This document shows positions 35,237 to 44,105 of a stretch of DNA of 64,000 nucleotides, one piece after another. Positions within the stretch are counted from its first letter, which is position 1, and each line of letters starts with the position of its first letter. Under the pieces are notes generated by a model. The model saw only the letters and a list, made by a program, of their open reading frames with translations. It did not search any database and had not been told where the DNA came from. The stretch is from JACDAE01 sp963717195. GTDB taxonomy: Bacteria; Chloroflexota; Ktedonobacteria; Ktedonobacterales; Ktedonobacteraceae. Both the position numbers and the translations under genes were made by a program. The stretch covers positions 71,149 through 135,148 of the forward strand of contig CAVQVR010000018.1 of NCBI GenBank assembly GCA_963717195.1, written 5' to 3'.

Positions 35237-36637
35237 CTAGAGACCAAATGCGAACATCCTACCATCCATGTTGCCCGCAAAGATCATGCCTTCGGCTACT
35301 ACTAGGCCTGACCAGAACAGCGAACCAGGAGCGGTACCCTTATAGGTGTAGAGAACGTTCCCGTTCGATGGGTTGAGCAGATTGATAGTGTTGCCGTATG
35401 CAACGCCAAGCACACCGGGAAACTCGACGAGCGATCCTAAGACTGGCGCATTCAGACATTTCCGCCAGAGAAATGCACCGGTTGCCGGATTCAGTTCGTT
35501 CACGGTTCCTGGGCAGGATACTCCATTAAGCGTGGTCTGGCCGGCAGCTACGTAAAGGTGCGTTCCATCAAATGCTGCCGAGGAGATATTGCCACCTGGA
35601 ATACAATTCGGGCAATCGGTGCTTACTGCAAACGATTGTGTCCATACCGGCCCCGCCGACAGGTTATTCTCGTGGAAGGCATAAAAGCTTCCATTTTTGT
35701 TGATTGCACCAACATAATTGACGCCGTTGACCGAGAATGGGGTTACTGAGGCACCGAAATCGAGATCTTGTGCGGGATTGATGTTCAGGTGCCAGTAACC
35801 CTTCAGCGCGAGATTTGCCGGATTGAATTCCAAAATGGCAAATCCATACTGCTCAGTGGTTGAGCAACTTCCAGGATTGCCAGTTGTCAGGTAAAGGTTA
35901 CCATTGATAATCGTAGGTGTGCTCCACACGCCAGAACCGTTACAGCCCGGCGGGACGACATTGAAGGTTGCCTGGATCTGACCAGTGGTAGCATTTATCT
36001 TGAGCACCTGGCCAGGAATGACGGGACAATCTTGCAGGGACGTGATGCCGAGATACAGACTGCCGTTGTAGAGGGTGGGTGAACCCCATTGCAGAATGTT
36101 GGGAGAGGGTGTACTTCCAATATCCGTTTTCCAGATCACTGCTCCCGTTCTGGCATTGAGGGCCACTAGATTATCGTGCCCATCAGCGTTGATATTGCCG
36201 CCAGCTCCCACATAGAGGACCGGAGTTGATCCAATGTTCCCTATCACTGGGGTATCGGCGGTGCCTGCACTGAGACACGGACCCTTTGTCGTGCCGAGCT
36301 GCGTCTGCCACAGGACTTGACCTGATGTGGTAAAAGCATCCTCCAGACCGTTATAGGAGCCCCAGTAGACGACCCCGTTGGAGACCACTGGTTGTGAACC
36401 GATGGTTCCAGACACATGTGACCACTTCAGTGCCAGTCTGCCCACGTTGGACGCGTTCAGTGTTGTTTCTGTGCTTTGATAGTCGGTATGCTGAGGACTA
36501 CCGAGATAAGTAGGCCATTCATCGACTGCTGCTGCCTGGGCGCTGTGCTGGAAGGTCGTCGTGAGGAAGAGCGTGCTAGCCAGTGCTAGTAGTAGGAAAA
36601 GCGATGTTCCAACAAAGATAAATTTTCGTCGATGCAT
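35237..36637 (-). CDS. Secreted PQQ-like beta-propeller protein
   Basis: A 466-residue exported protein. The signal peptide is clear (MHRRKFIFVGTSLFLLLALA, cleavage near AQAAA at residue 36). The mature part has repeated units of the type VVSNGVVYWGSYNG, TPVLYVGAGGN, LYNGSLYLGI and AGMIFAGNMDG-like segments, which are the blades of a PQQ/quinoprotein-like propeller. I see no heme-binding CXXCH and no clear PQQ cysteine pair, so it may bind a ligand or protein rather than be a dehydrogenase. It has several cysteines that may form disulphides. It lies upstream of the GH2 gene on the same strand. Confidence 0.8.
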   Translation of the reverse strand: MHRRKFIFVGTSLFLLLALASTLFLTTTFQHSAQAAAVDEWPTYLGSPQHTDYQSTETTLNASNVGRLALKWSHVSGTIGSQPVVSNGVVYWGSYNGLEDAFTTSGQVLWQTQLGTTKGPCLSAGTADTPVIGNIGSTPVLYVGAGGNINADGHDNLVALNARTGAVIWKTDIGSTPSPNILQWGSPTLYNGSLYLGITSLQDCPVIPGQVLKINATTGQIQATFNVVPPGCNGSGVWSTPTIINGNLYLTTGNPGSCSTTEQYGFAILEFNPANLALKGYWHLNINPAQDLDFGASVTPFSVNGVNYVGAINKNGSFYAFHENNLSAGPVWTQSFAVSTDCPNCIPGGNISSAAFDGTHLYVAAGQTTLNGVSCPGTVNELNPATGAFLWRKCLNAPVLGSLVEFPGVLGVAYGNTINLLNPSNGNVLYTYKGTAPGSLFWSGLVVAEGMIFAGNMDGRMFAFGL

Positions 36638-37106
36638 GAAAAAGCTCCTTCTTTTTATGCGATATGGGTCATTTATTTCTAGACATCTATCCTTGATATC
36701 TATCCTATTGTGTATGAAGCTTCGATGTGCTTCACCTGCTATTGACTGCTATCCCTTCCTCGTCGCTTGCAATGGTGAGGAGAAAAAAGGGAAGAGCCGA
36801 GAAATTATCCCTTACGCGAAAGGCATATGTGGGTAGCACTGGTAGAAGCAATTGCGAAATAAGTGCATCGAAGCCTTCTAGCCCTGATGGCATGATGTCA
36901 TTACTCATGTGTGGTACATCAGGCATTCCTGCCGAAAATAGATATTTGTAATGCAAACGCTGTCTAGAAACAAATTATCATCGTTATACTAGCATATTTG
37001 GGATAATCCTGTCAATGTAATTTACAAAAGGGTAATGTAGCTCATACTTTTGCAGCGAAAGAGACGAACCATGATGTGGCACTTGACTCTGGGAATAATC
37101 CAGTGC
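36638..37106. other. Divergent intergenic region with a minus-strand promoter candidate
   Basis: About 470 bases before the valS leader. On the minus strand, TTGACA (37010-37015) and TAGTAT (36986-36991) are separated by 18 bases and would drive the beta-propeller gene with a long leader of about 340 bases. Otherwise I see no gene. Confidence 0.4.
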
Positions 37107-37135
37107 TTGACAATTGTTTCAGTACTCGATAAACT
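37107..37135 (+). promoter_or_regulatory. Promoter of the valS T-box leader
   Basis: TTGACA (37107-37112) and TAAACT (37130-37135) lie 17 bases apart, a perfect -35 and a fair -10. The expected transcription start near 37142 falls just before the first T-box stem. Confidence 0.6.
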
Positions 37136-37141
37136 GACTTT

Positions 37142-37430
37142 AATGAATAGAGATGACGAGGAGCAGGAGGAGTAGGTGCGGGTACCAAAAGAGAGGGAAG
37201 ATCAAAGGCTGCAAATCTTCCTCGGGAGCAACGCACTGAAGGTCGCCTGTAAGTTTGTTCCCCATAGCATTGTGGGGTGCGGTTGATCGCGCCCGTCCGG
37301 GGTGTGCCCGTTAACGCACTTTTGAGGATCAATCTCTAAAAACGCTATATTTTTTGATGAAATTGATCGAAACAAGGTGGTACCACGAGCGTGTCCTTTC
37401 TCGTCCTTGACGGGAGGGGCTTTTTTTATG
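37142..37430 (+). promoter_or_regulatory. T-box riboswitch (valine) with terminator, upstream of valS
   Basis: A leader that reads the charging state of tRNA-Val. Stem I begins GATGACGAGGAGC, with an AGTA-type turn near 37166. The specifier loop has CTGAAGGTCG, giving the valine codon GUC at 37242-37244 with a purine after it. The T-box itself is AACAAGGTGGTACCACG (about 37370-37386), which pairs with an uncharged tRNA acceptor end. A terminator stem (CCTTTCTCGTC/GACGGGAGGGG) and a T-run end near 37428. Uncharged tRNA should favour the antiterminator and switch valS on. Confidence 0.88.
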
Positions 37431-37454
37431 GGCTCAGATTTTCAGGAGGAAGAT

Positions 37455-40190
37455 ATGATAGAGCAGGAGAAAAATAACGAAGCGGGCAATAATACACCGT
37501 CTGGAACGGCATTACCGAAAACGTATGAGCCGCAGGCCGTCGAAAGCAAATGGTACCGCTTCTGGGAAGAGGGTGGCTACTTCAAGCCGCGCCCTAATCC
37601 TACGCGCAAGCCATTTGTGATCAGTATGCCCCCGCCCAATGTAACGGGAGCGCTACACCTGGGCCATGCGATTACATCTACCGTTGAGGATATTCTGATT
37701 CGCTATCATCGCATGAAAGGTGATGAGACGCTCTGGATTCCTGGCGAAGATCATGCAGGCATTGCCACTCAGACCGTTGTTGAGCGCTTGCTTGCGAAAG
37801 AAGGGACGGATCGTTACCAGATCGGACGTGAAGCCTTCTTAGAGCGTGTCTGGGCATGGGTTGGACAATATAAGAGTCGCATTCAGGACCAGCACCGTCG
37901 TCTGGGAGCCTCGTGCGATTGGTCGCGCGAACGCTTTACTCTGGATGAGGGATTATCAAAGGCAGTGCGCGAGGTCTTTGTGCGCCTCTATGACGAGGGA
38001 TTGATTTATCGCGGAGAGCGCATTATCAACTGGTGCCCTCGCTGCATGAGTGCTATCTCCGACCTGGAAGTGAATCATGTCGACACTCCAGGAACGCTGA
38101 CCTACGTGCGCTATCCTTTAAAACCACTGGAGGGGCATGAAGCGGACCCGACTGAGTATATCCATGTTGCCACAACGCGTCCCGAGACTATCCTGGGCGA
38201 TACTGGAGTAGCCGTCAATCCTAAAGATCCACGCTACAAAAACCTGGTTGGTCGTAAGGCTATCTTGCCGATAGTTGGGCGCGAGATCCAGATTGTGGCC
38301 GATGAAGCCGTCGATGCTGCGTTTGGTACCGGCGCGGTCAAAGTGACGCCTGCTCATGATCCGACAGACTTCGAGATTGGGCAGCGTCATCACCTGCCCG
38401 CGATTCAAGTGATCGGGTTTGATGCGAAGATGACGGTAGAGGCGGGCCCATATGCGGGACAGGATCGTTACGAGGCACGTAAGAACCTGGTAGCTGACCT
38501 TGAGAAGCTTGGCCTGATCGACAAGATCGAGGATTATATTGTGCCGCTGGGCCATTGTCAGCGCTGTGATACCGTCGTTGAGCCGCTGATCTCGTTGCAA
38601 TGGTTTGTCAAGATGATCCCGTTGGCAACGCCCGCACTCGCTGCTGTGAAATATAGCCTGCTCAAAATCGTGCCGGAGCGCTTCGAGAAAGTGTATACCG
38701 ACTGGTTGGAGAATATTCACGACTGGACGATATCGCGCCAACTCTGGTGGGGCCATCGTATTCCAGTCTGGTACTGTGATACCTGTGGTCAGATGACTGT
38801 GAGCCGCGAGGATCCGACCAACTGTGTCCACTGCGATAGTACCAATATTCACCAGGAAGAGGATGTGCTGGATACCTGGTTCAGTTCGTGGCTGTGGCCT
38901 TTTAGCACCCTTGGCTGGCCCGATGAAACAGCCGATCTCTTGCGCTACTATCCCACTTCGGTGATGGAGACAGGCTACGACATCATCTTCTTCTGGGTCG
39001 CACGCATGGTTATGGCAGGCATTCACTTTATGGGCACCATTCCTTTCGACACCATCTACCTGCATGGTCTGGTGCGAGACGCGAAAGGTGAGAAGATGAG
39101 CAAGTCCAAGAATAACGTCATCGATCCTCTGGAGGTGATGGATAAGTATGGTACCGATGCGTTGCGCTTCACCCTGGCAACTAGCAGCACGCCAGGCAAT
39201 GACATGAAACTGGTGGAGGAGCGTATTGTTGGCAACCGCAACTTTGCCAATAAGATCTGGAATGCTTCACGCTTCGTACTCATGACCACGGCGGAGACTG
39301 GTGGTGGCGTACCTGCGCTCAATGAAGTGCAGCCGCAGACGCTGGCCGATCGCTGGATATTACATCGATTGGCGAAGCTGGCGCAATCGGTAACGCGCCT
39401 GATCGACGAGTTCCAACTTGGCGAGGCTGGACGCCAGATCAACGAATTCTTCTGGTCCGATTACTGCGACTGGTATGTGGAGATCGCCAAAGTGCAGATG
39501 CAGGAAGATGAACGCACGCGTCACTCAACGGCTGGTATTCTGCGTATGGTGCTTGATCAGAGTATGCGCTTGCTACATCCGTTCATGCCGTTTATCACTG
39601 AAGAGGTCTGGCAGCACCTCTATCAAACTAGCGAGCCAACACCTGAACGTTGGCCCGCACCTGCGTTAATCGTTGCATCCTGGCCATATGCCTCTATGCT
39701 CGCGATTGATGATGAGGCTGAGCAGCAATTCACTTTAGTACAGGAGGTCATCACGCGCATTCGCGATGCACGCAATCAGATGAACGTTGAGCCTGCAAAG
39801 CGTATTCCGGCCATTTTAGCTGTAGGCGATTTGCTTGGCGTGTTTGCTGCCCAGGCTTCCCTGATTGAGTTCCTGGCGCGAACGGAGAAGCCGGAACTGC
39901 ATCGTGTTGTGACCGAGAAGCCGCAACAGGCGATGAGTCTATTGGCGGGCTCCGTAGAGATATACCTGCCGCTTGCCGGTATGCTGGATATCGGCAAGGA
40001 ACTGGAACGTCTTGATAAAGAGATCGCCCTGGCCCAGCAGGAGATCACGCGATTACAGGGCAAACTGGCGAACGAGAATTTCGTCACGCGAGCAAAACCC
40101 GAAGTGGTCGCGAAGGAACGCGAAAAACTGGCAGCGCAAGAAGAGCGTGTAGGTAAATTGCAGGCGCGGCGTGCTGAACTGGCCGGGTAA
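37455..40190 (+). CDS. valS: Valyl-tRNA synthetase
   Basis: A 911-residue class I aminoacyl-tRNA synthetase that charges tRNA-Val. The HIGH signature is in PPPNVTGALHLGHAI (near residue 65-75) and the KMSKS loop is GEKMSKSKNN (near 547-551). An editing domain lies between (TTRPETILGDTGVAV), and TWFSSWLWPFSTLGWP is typical of ValRS. The last 65 residues form the ValRS coiled-coil arm (rich in Glu, Lys, Leu). The start ATG 37455 follows CAGGAGGAAG; a longer open frame from GTG 37377 lies inside the T-box and is not translated. It is controlled by the T-box leader just upstream and followed by a terminator. Confidence 0.96.
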   Translation: MIEQEKNNEAGNNTPSGTALPKTYEPQAVESKWYRFWEEGGYFKPRPNPTRKPFVISMPPPNVTGALHLGHAITSTVEDILIRYHRMKGDETLWIPGEDHAGIATQTVVERLLAKEGTDRYQIGREAFLERVWAWVGQYKSRIQDQHRRLGASCDWSRERFTLDEGLSKAVREVFVRLYDEGLIYRGERIINWCPRCMSAISDLEVNHVDTPGTLTYVRYPLKPLEGHEADPTEYIHVATTRPETILGDTGVAVNPKDPRYKNLVGRKAILPIVGREIQIVADEAVDAAFGTGAVKVTPAHDPTDFEIGQRHHLPAIQVIGFDAKMTVEAGPYAGQDRYEARKNLVADLEKLGLIDKIEDYIVPLGHCQRCDTVVEPLISLQWFVKMIPLATPALAAVKYSLLKIVPERFEKVYTDWLENIHDWTISRQLWWGHRIPVWYCDTCGQMTVSREDPTNCVHCDSTNIHQEEDVLDTWFSSWLWPFSTLGWPDETADLLRYYPTSVMETGYDIIFFWVARMVMAGIHFMGTIPFDTIYLHGLVRDAKGEKMSKSKNNVIDPLEVMDKYGTDALRFTLATSSTPGNDMKLVEERIVGNRNFANKIWNASRFVLMTTAETGGGVPALNEVQPQTLADRWILHRLAKLAQSVTRLIDEFQLGEAGRQINEFFWSDYCDWYVEIAKVQMQEDERTRHSTAGILRMVLDQSMRLLHPFMPFITEEVWQHLYQTSEPTPERWPAPALIVASWPYASMLAIDDEAEQQFTLVQEVITRIRDARNQMNVEPAKRIPAILAVGDLLGVFAAQASLIEFLARTEKPELHRVVTEKPQQAMSLLAGSVEIYLPLAGMLDIGKELERLDKEIALAQQEITRLQGKLANENFVTRAKPEVVAKEREKLAAQEERVGKLQARRAELAG

Positions 40191-40218
40191 GCTGTTTCTT
40201 CTAGAAGGGTTATTAGGA

Positions 40219-40252
40219 GTCATCCCGAACTTTTTCAAAAGTTCGGGATGAC
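40219..40252. terminator. Intrinsic terminator between valS and recX
   Basis: GTCATCCCGAACTTTT (40219-40234) pairs exactly with 40237-40252, leaving a tight 2-nt spacer (so the real loop is larger). Weak outer pairing (GGTTATTA with TAATAACC) extends it. It ends both converging transcripts. Confidence 0.75.
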
Positions 40253-40275
40253 TTATAATAACCCTCAACCGTTTT

Positions 40276-40932
40276 TTACTCAAAATCGTCGTCAGCCTCT
40301 TGCTCTTTTAGCTCCTGCCACAATTTGTGTACTGTGCGTGTGGTGATCTCGTAGCCAAAGCCACGTCGCTGTAGAAATGAGCCGAGGCGCGTGCGAAAGG
40401 TTGCATAATCGATGTTGGGCAGACGTACGAGCGAGAACGCTTTTTTTTGTCCTGCCCGTAGTGCTCGCTCCTCGTCTTTCTCATCGTTGACCAGTTCATC
40501 AGCAACCTCGCGCTCTACCCCTTTCATGCGTAACTCATTTTTGAGGGCATGTGATCCTCTGGGGTTGAATTGTTCGCGTGACTCAATCCAGAATGAGGCA
40601 AACGCACGATCATTTACCAGGTCGAGATGGTCCAGGCGTTCCATAACGCGTCCGATCAACTCGGGCGGCGTCTCTTTGCGCCGTAGATAGCGCCGCACCT
40701 CTTCCCGGCTGCGCGGACGAAATGAGAGATAATTAAGCGCACGATCAACGGCTCGTTGTAATGCTTCCTCGCTGCGTAATTGTTCCAATAGAGTTGGAGA
40801 GAGCTCCTGCCCTACCTCCAATCCTAACTGGAGCACAATCAGTCCATTGACGCCCAATAGAAAATGATCGTCGGCAAAGACATTTATTCGTTCAGGATTT
40901 GTAGCCTGGGATTGTAGTGAAGTAATACGCAT
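40276..40932 (-). CDS. recX: RecX regulatory protein
   Basis: A 218-residue modulator that binds RecA filaments and limits recombination and SOS signalling. The three-helix repeats are visible: ALQRAVDRALNYLSFRPRSR, EEVRRYLRRKETPPELIGRV, DHLDLVNDRAFASFWIESRE and ALKNELRMKGVEREVADELV. Bacterial RecX is usually 150-270 residues, so this is complete. recA is not next to it. The ATG at 40932 has no ribosome site. A TGATATAAT box ends six bases before it, so the mRNA probably begins at the ATG (leaderless). Confidence 0.9.
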   Translation of the reverse strand: MRITSLQSQATNPERINVFADDHFLLGVNGLIVLQLGLEVGQELSPTLLEQLRSEEALQRAVDRALNYLSFRPRSREEVRRYLRRKETPPELIGRVMERLDHLDLVNDRAFASFWIESREQFNPRGSHALKNELRMKGVEREVADELVNDEKDEERALRAGQKKAFSLVRLPNIDYATFRTRLGSFLQRRGFGYEITTRTVHKLWQELKEQEADDDFE

Positions 40933-40935
40933 GTG

Positions 40936-40947
40936 AATATTATATCA
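40936..40947 (-). promoter_or_regulatory. Extended -10 promoter giving a probable leaderless recX mRNA
   Basis: On the minus strand, TGATATAAT lies six bases upstream of the recX ATG. With usual spacing, transcription would start at the A of ATG. The -35 is weak (CAGACA-like), as expected for an extended -10 promoter. Confidence 0.5.
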
Positions 40948-41115
40948 CTTTTCGAGCGTTCTGTCTGGGAGGATCAGGATGGAATATCATGTTAGAGTAA
41001 GATAAGGTCAGGAAGAGAAATTTGTGGGAGGAGGGAAACCTTACAAACGTTTGGTAGGAAGGGGGTAAGCAGTAATCCACTCAACCGCTCTGGTCGAATG
41101 AAGAACTACTAGAAG

Positions 41116-41544
41116 TTAGGAGAATATCATCTCAACTTCGTGCTGGATTTCTATAGCAGGCTCGGGTAGCATTTCAATTAATGGTACTTCTTTTTTCTCA
41201 GTCAAGCGATTATTCTCATCAACAAAAACGATATGTGGAGTCAGTGAACGAATTTCCTGTTCAGTATAGTCTGCATAGCTAATGATGATCACGAGATCGC
41301 CGGGAGCATTCAAGCGAGCAGCAGCACCATTCAGGCAGATTACGCCGGAACCACGTGCGCCAGCGATGGTATAGGTCTCCAGGCGGGCTCCATTATTAAT
41401 ATTGACAACCTGTACTTTCTCATAGGGGTAGATGTTGGCGGCATCCAGCAGATCCTGGTCGATAGTGATACTCCCGACGTAGTTGAGGTCTGCCTGGGTA
41501 ACGGTGGCGCGATAAATTTTTCCTTTGCACATAGTACGCATCAT
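41116..41544 (-). CDS. panD: Aspartate 1-decarboxylase proenzyme
   Basis: A 142-residue pyruvoyl enzyme that makes beta-alanine from aspartate for pantothenate and CoA. The self-cleavage site Gly24-Ser25 (NYVGSITID) has the same numbering as in E. coli PanD when translation starts at ATG 41544 (MMRTMCKGK aligns with the usual MIRTM start). Other PanD motifs are present: QDLLDAANIYPYEKVQVVNI, GARLETY, GVICLNGAAARLNAPGDLVI and FVDENN. The C-terminus is about 15 residues longer than usual. No other pantothenate genes are adjacent. Confidence 0.95.
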   Translation of the reverse strand: MMRTMCKGKIYRATVTQADLNYVGSITIDQDLLDAANIYPYEKVQVVNINNGARLETYTIAGARGSGVICLNGAAARLNAPGDLVIIISYADYTEQEIRSLTPHIVFVDENNRLTEKKEVPLIEMLPEPAIEIQHEVEMIFS

Positions 41545-41710
41545 AGTGACGATATCCCTTTCATGAATAGACAGGACATAGTGTATATCCTGGCAGGAAG
41601 GCCGATGACGACCCGTTTCTTTCCTACCTCTATTATATAAACGGCTCACAAGGCAAATAGGAAACAGACAAGGCGTAATGTCCTGTTACTGTGAAATATT
41701 ACCTATGAAA

Positions 41711-41980
41711 TCAATGCCCTCCTTCCTGTTTTTGGGTAACACTGGCGGTGAGTGTGGCCAGTAATCCCAGTGCATACGCTTCATCCGCGCTTTGAGCATC
41801 GTACAGAGCATCGCCCATCATGAGGCGATAACGGCACTTCCAGCGCCTGGCAGCCCACGGGGCCAGCTTGATGAGAGTATACGTTTCGACATGCGTCTCC
41901 AGTGCTTCGCGCAGAGCTACTTCGCCGAAATCATTGATGCCCAATCCAGCAAGTTGCGTATGTAATAGTTCTGGGAGCAT
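41711..41980 (-). CDS. Small protein of unknown function, downstream of the DUF402 gene
   Basis: An 89-residue protein, mostly helical, with an acidic N-terminus (MLPELLHTQLAGLGINDFGE) and an aromatic and basic middle (LAPWAARRWKCRYRLMMGD). No family is recognised. The start lies 13 bases after the DUF402 stop codon, so it is probably the second gene of that transcript and perhaps a partner of it. It ends with TQKQEGGH. Confidence 0.6.
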   Translation of the reverse strand: MLPELLHTQLAGLGINDFGEVALREALETHVETYTLIKLAPWAARRWKCRYRLMMGDALYDAQSADEAYALGLLATLTASVTQKQEGGH

Positions 41981-41993
41981 ACACCCTCTCAGT

Positions 41994-42557
41994 TCAAGAA
42001 GCAGCTTTTAGAACTGTTGCCGCCTCATCCGGGCTCAGTTGCGCAAAATCTACCTGCGGCAAAAGGCGTGGCATATATCCAAAGGGCCCGGTCCACTTCT
42101 TTGCATGCTCTTCCAGACAGTCCAGCGCCTCATATGATTTCTTGCGCGATTGCTCAACAATCGGAAAGCGCCGGGCTGCCCGGTCGAAAACTTCGTGATC
42201 TTTCGTGTAAACGCTATAGTCCTCGCGTACCACCACATCTATATAAAGGTCGGTATATATGAGCTCTCGTATACTATTGGTATAGTCGGGATTTGGGAGC
42301 ACAACATCGCAATAACCGCTCACAAAGTGGCCTGAAGTCTTGTTGTAGCCAATATGGATGGTAAACCAGGCGTCACGCCAGAAATAGGTTAGCTGGTGCT
42401 TTTGTGAGATCCAATCGCCCGGCTTCCAATGCATTGTTGTTCCAGCCGGCGTCCAGATCACAAAATATTCCTCGCTTACGGGAATATGATATCCACTCCA
42501 GCTCGCCCATTGACTACCATCTACCAACATCTTCCTGATGTTTGCTTCAAGTAACAT
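41994..42557 (-). CDS. DUF402 domain protein
   Basis: A 187-residue protein with the DUF402 pattern: WTPAGTTMHWKPGDW, TIHIGYNKTSGHFVSGYCDVVLP, TDLYIDVVVREDYSVYTKDHEVFDRA. The conserved acidic residues are those that bind metal in FomD-like phosphohydrolases of this family; some members hydrolyse nucleotides or nucleotide conjugates. The specific substrate is unknown. ATG 42557 follows GAGAGGAG at nine bases, and the upstream extension to 42695 overlaps the fumC promoter and is unlikely. It is the first gene of a two-gene unit divergent from fumC. Confidence 0.8.
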   Translation of the reverse strand: MLLEANIRKMLVDGSQWASWSGYHIPVSEEYFVIWTPAGTTMHWKPGDWISQKHQLTYFWRDAWFTIHIGYNKTSGHFVSGYCDVVLPNPDYTNSIRELIYTDLYIDVVVREDYSVYTKDHEVFDRAARRFPIVEQSRKKSYEALDCLEEHAKKWTGPFGYMPRLLPQVDFAQLSPDEAATVLKAAS

Positions 42558-42682
42558 TACATACAACTCCTCTCTGTCAACGTTATGACTACGATTATAA
42601 CCGAAAAGTGCAGATGTGGACAAGAAATGAGTGAAACGTAGGGTTGCCCCTCTTGCAGCGGTCCGCTTCTCAGAGTTCTCAG

Positions 42683-42691
42683 TGATATAAT
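42683..42691 (+). promoter_or_regulatory. Extended -10 promoter of fumC
   Basis: TGATATAAT (42683-42691) is a perfect extended -10 box, 36 bases before the fumC ATG. No strong -35 is present. The same TGATATAAT box precedes recX on the other strand. Confidence 0.5.
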
Positions 42692-42727
42692 ACAAGCGAA
42701 CATCGTGCTCGAAGAGGAGATTTTTCT

Positions 42728-44101
42728 ATGACTACCATAAAAGATACACGCACTGAACGCGATTCGATGGGTGAGATGCAGGTTCCCATCAACGTTTATT
42801 ATGGAGCTAGCACTCAACGTGCGGTGCTCAATTTCCCCATCAGCGACCTGCGTTTCCCGCGTCAGTTTATCCGCGCACTTGGGCAGATCAAACAGGCGGC
42901 AGCCCAGGTGAACGAAGCGCTCGGAACCGTCGATCCTCAGACTGCCGAGGCCATTGTACGAGCTGCACAGGAAGTTATTGACGGCAAACTGGATAGCGAC
43001 TTTGTGCTCGACATTTTTCAGACCGGCTCCGGCACGTCGACCAATATGAATGCTAACGAGGTTATCGCCAATCGTGCCAGCAAGTTGCTAGGTGGCTCCC
43101 TTGGGTCGCGCAAGGTCCACCCCAACGATCATGTGAATTTTGGGCAATCGTCGAATGATGTGATTCCGACGGCGATGCACCTTTCCGCTCTGATGAGCAT
43201 TGAGCAAGAGTTGCTGCCCGCATTACAGGGCTTGCAGGAAGTGCTGGAAGAGAAGGCCGCAGAGTTCATGCCGGTGATCAAGACCGGGCGCACTCACCTC
43301 CAGGATGCAACGCCCATTCGCCTGGGTCAGGAGTTTCTAGGTTATGCCGGTCAGATCGAGCGTGGCATTGCACGTGTGCGCCACGCTCAGGGCGAGCTCT
43401 CCGAGGTTGCTCTAGGCGGAACGGCAGTTGGCACAGGAGTAAACACCCATCCAGCGTTCTCTGCCCGTGTCTGCCAGCGTCTCTCAGAACTAAACGGCGT
43501 TACCATACATGAGACGAGCAACCACTTCCAGGCACAGAATACGCTGGATAACATCGTGGAGGCCAGCGGAGCGCTCAATACACTGGCTGTAAGCCTGATG
43601 AAGATCGCTAACGATATCCGCTGGCTTGGCTCCGGTCCGCGTGCTGGTATCGGCGAGATTGATCTGCCTTCCGTGCAGCCAGGAAGCTCAATTATGCCGG
43701 GGAAAGTCAATCCCGTCATTGCAGAGTCTGTTTGCATGGCCTGTGCTCAGGTGATTGGCAATCACGCCACTATTACTGTTGCAGGACAATCCGGCAACTT
43801 CGAGATCAACGTAATGATGCCTGTTACCGCCTATAATCTGCTGCAATCTATTAGTTTGCTTGCGGCCGTCTCGCGTAACTTCACGGAACAGTGCATCAAG
43901 GGTATTCAGGCAACGACGAAGGGACCGGAGATGGTTGAGCGTGGTCTTGCCATCTGTACCGCGCTGGCTCCTGTGATTGGTTACGATGCTTCGGCTGCAA
44001 TCTCGAAGGAAGCCTATAAAACAGGGAAGACGGTACGTGAAGTGGCCCGCGAGAAGACGCAATTGAGCGAGGAGGAACTGAAATCGCATTCTCAATCCTG
44101 A
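42728..44101 (+). CDS. fumC: Class II fumarate hydratase
   Basis: A 457-residue TCA-cycle enzyme that interconverts fumarate and malate. The superfamily signature PGSSIMPGKVNP lies near residue 318, and the substrate-binding motifs GSGTSTNMNANEV, KVHPNDHVNFGQSSNDVIPTAMH and KTGRTHLQDATPIRLGQE are complete. The length matches class II fumarases, and the motif NEVIANRA distinguishes it from argininosuccinate lyase. Aspartase is a close relative; NMNANE(V) with HPNDHVN fits fumarase better. The ATG follows GAAGAGGAG. It is a single gene with its own promoter, convergent with the NADH dehydrogenase gene. Confidence 0.94.
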   Translation: MTTIKDTRTERDSMGEMQVPINVYYGASTQRAVLNFPISDLRFPRQFIRALGQIKQAAAQVNEALGTVDPQTAEAIVRAAQEVIDGKLDSDFVLDIFQTGSGTSTNMNANEVIANRASKLLGGSLGSRKVHPNDHVNFGQSSNDVIPTAMHLSALMSIEQELLPALQGLQEVLEEKAAEFMPVIKTGRTHLQDATPIRLGQEFLGYAGQIERGIARVRHAQGELSEVALGGTAVGTGVNTHPAFSARVCQRLSELNGVTIHETSNHFQAQNTLDNIVEASGALNTLAVSLMKIANDIRWLGSGPRAGIGEIDLPSVQPGSSIMPGKVNPVIAESVCMACAQVIGNHATITVAGQSGNFEINVMMPVTAYNLLQSISLLAAVSRNFTEQCIKGIQATTKGPEMVERGLAICTALAPVIGYDASAAISKEAYKTGKTVREVAREKTQLSEEELKSHSQS

Positions 44102-44105
44102 GAAT

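Noticed and set aside
37377..37454. N-terminal extension of ValRS from a GTG at 37377
   Set aside because: This segment is the T-box and its terminator, and a strong ribosome site precedes ATG 37455.
38118..39065. A 315-codon open frame antisense to valS
   Set aside because: It lies entirely inside the valS coding region, has no ribosome site and no recognisable motifs, and is explained by valS codon use.
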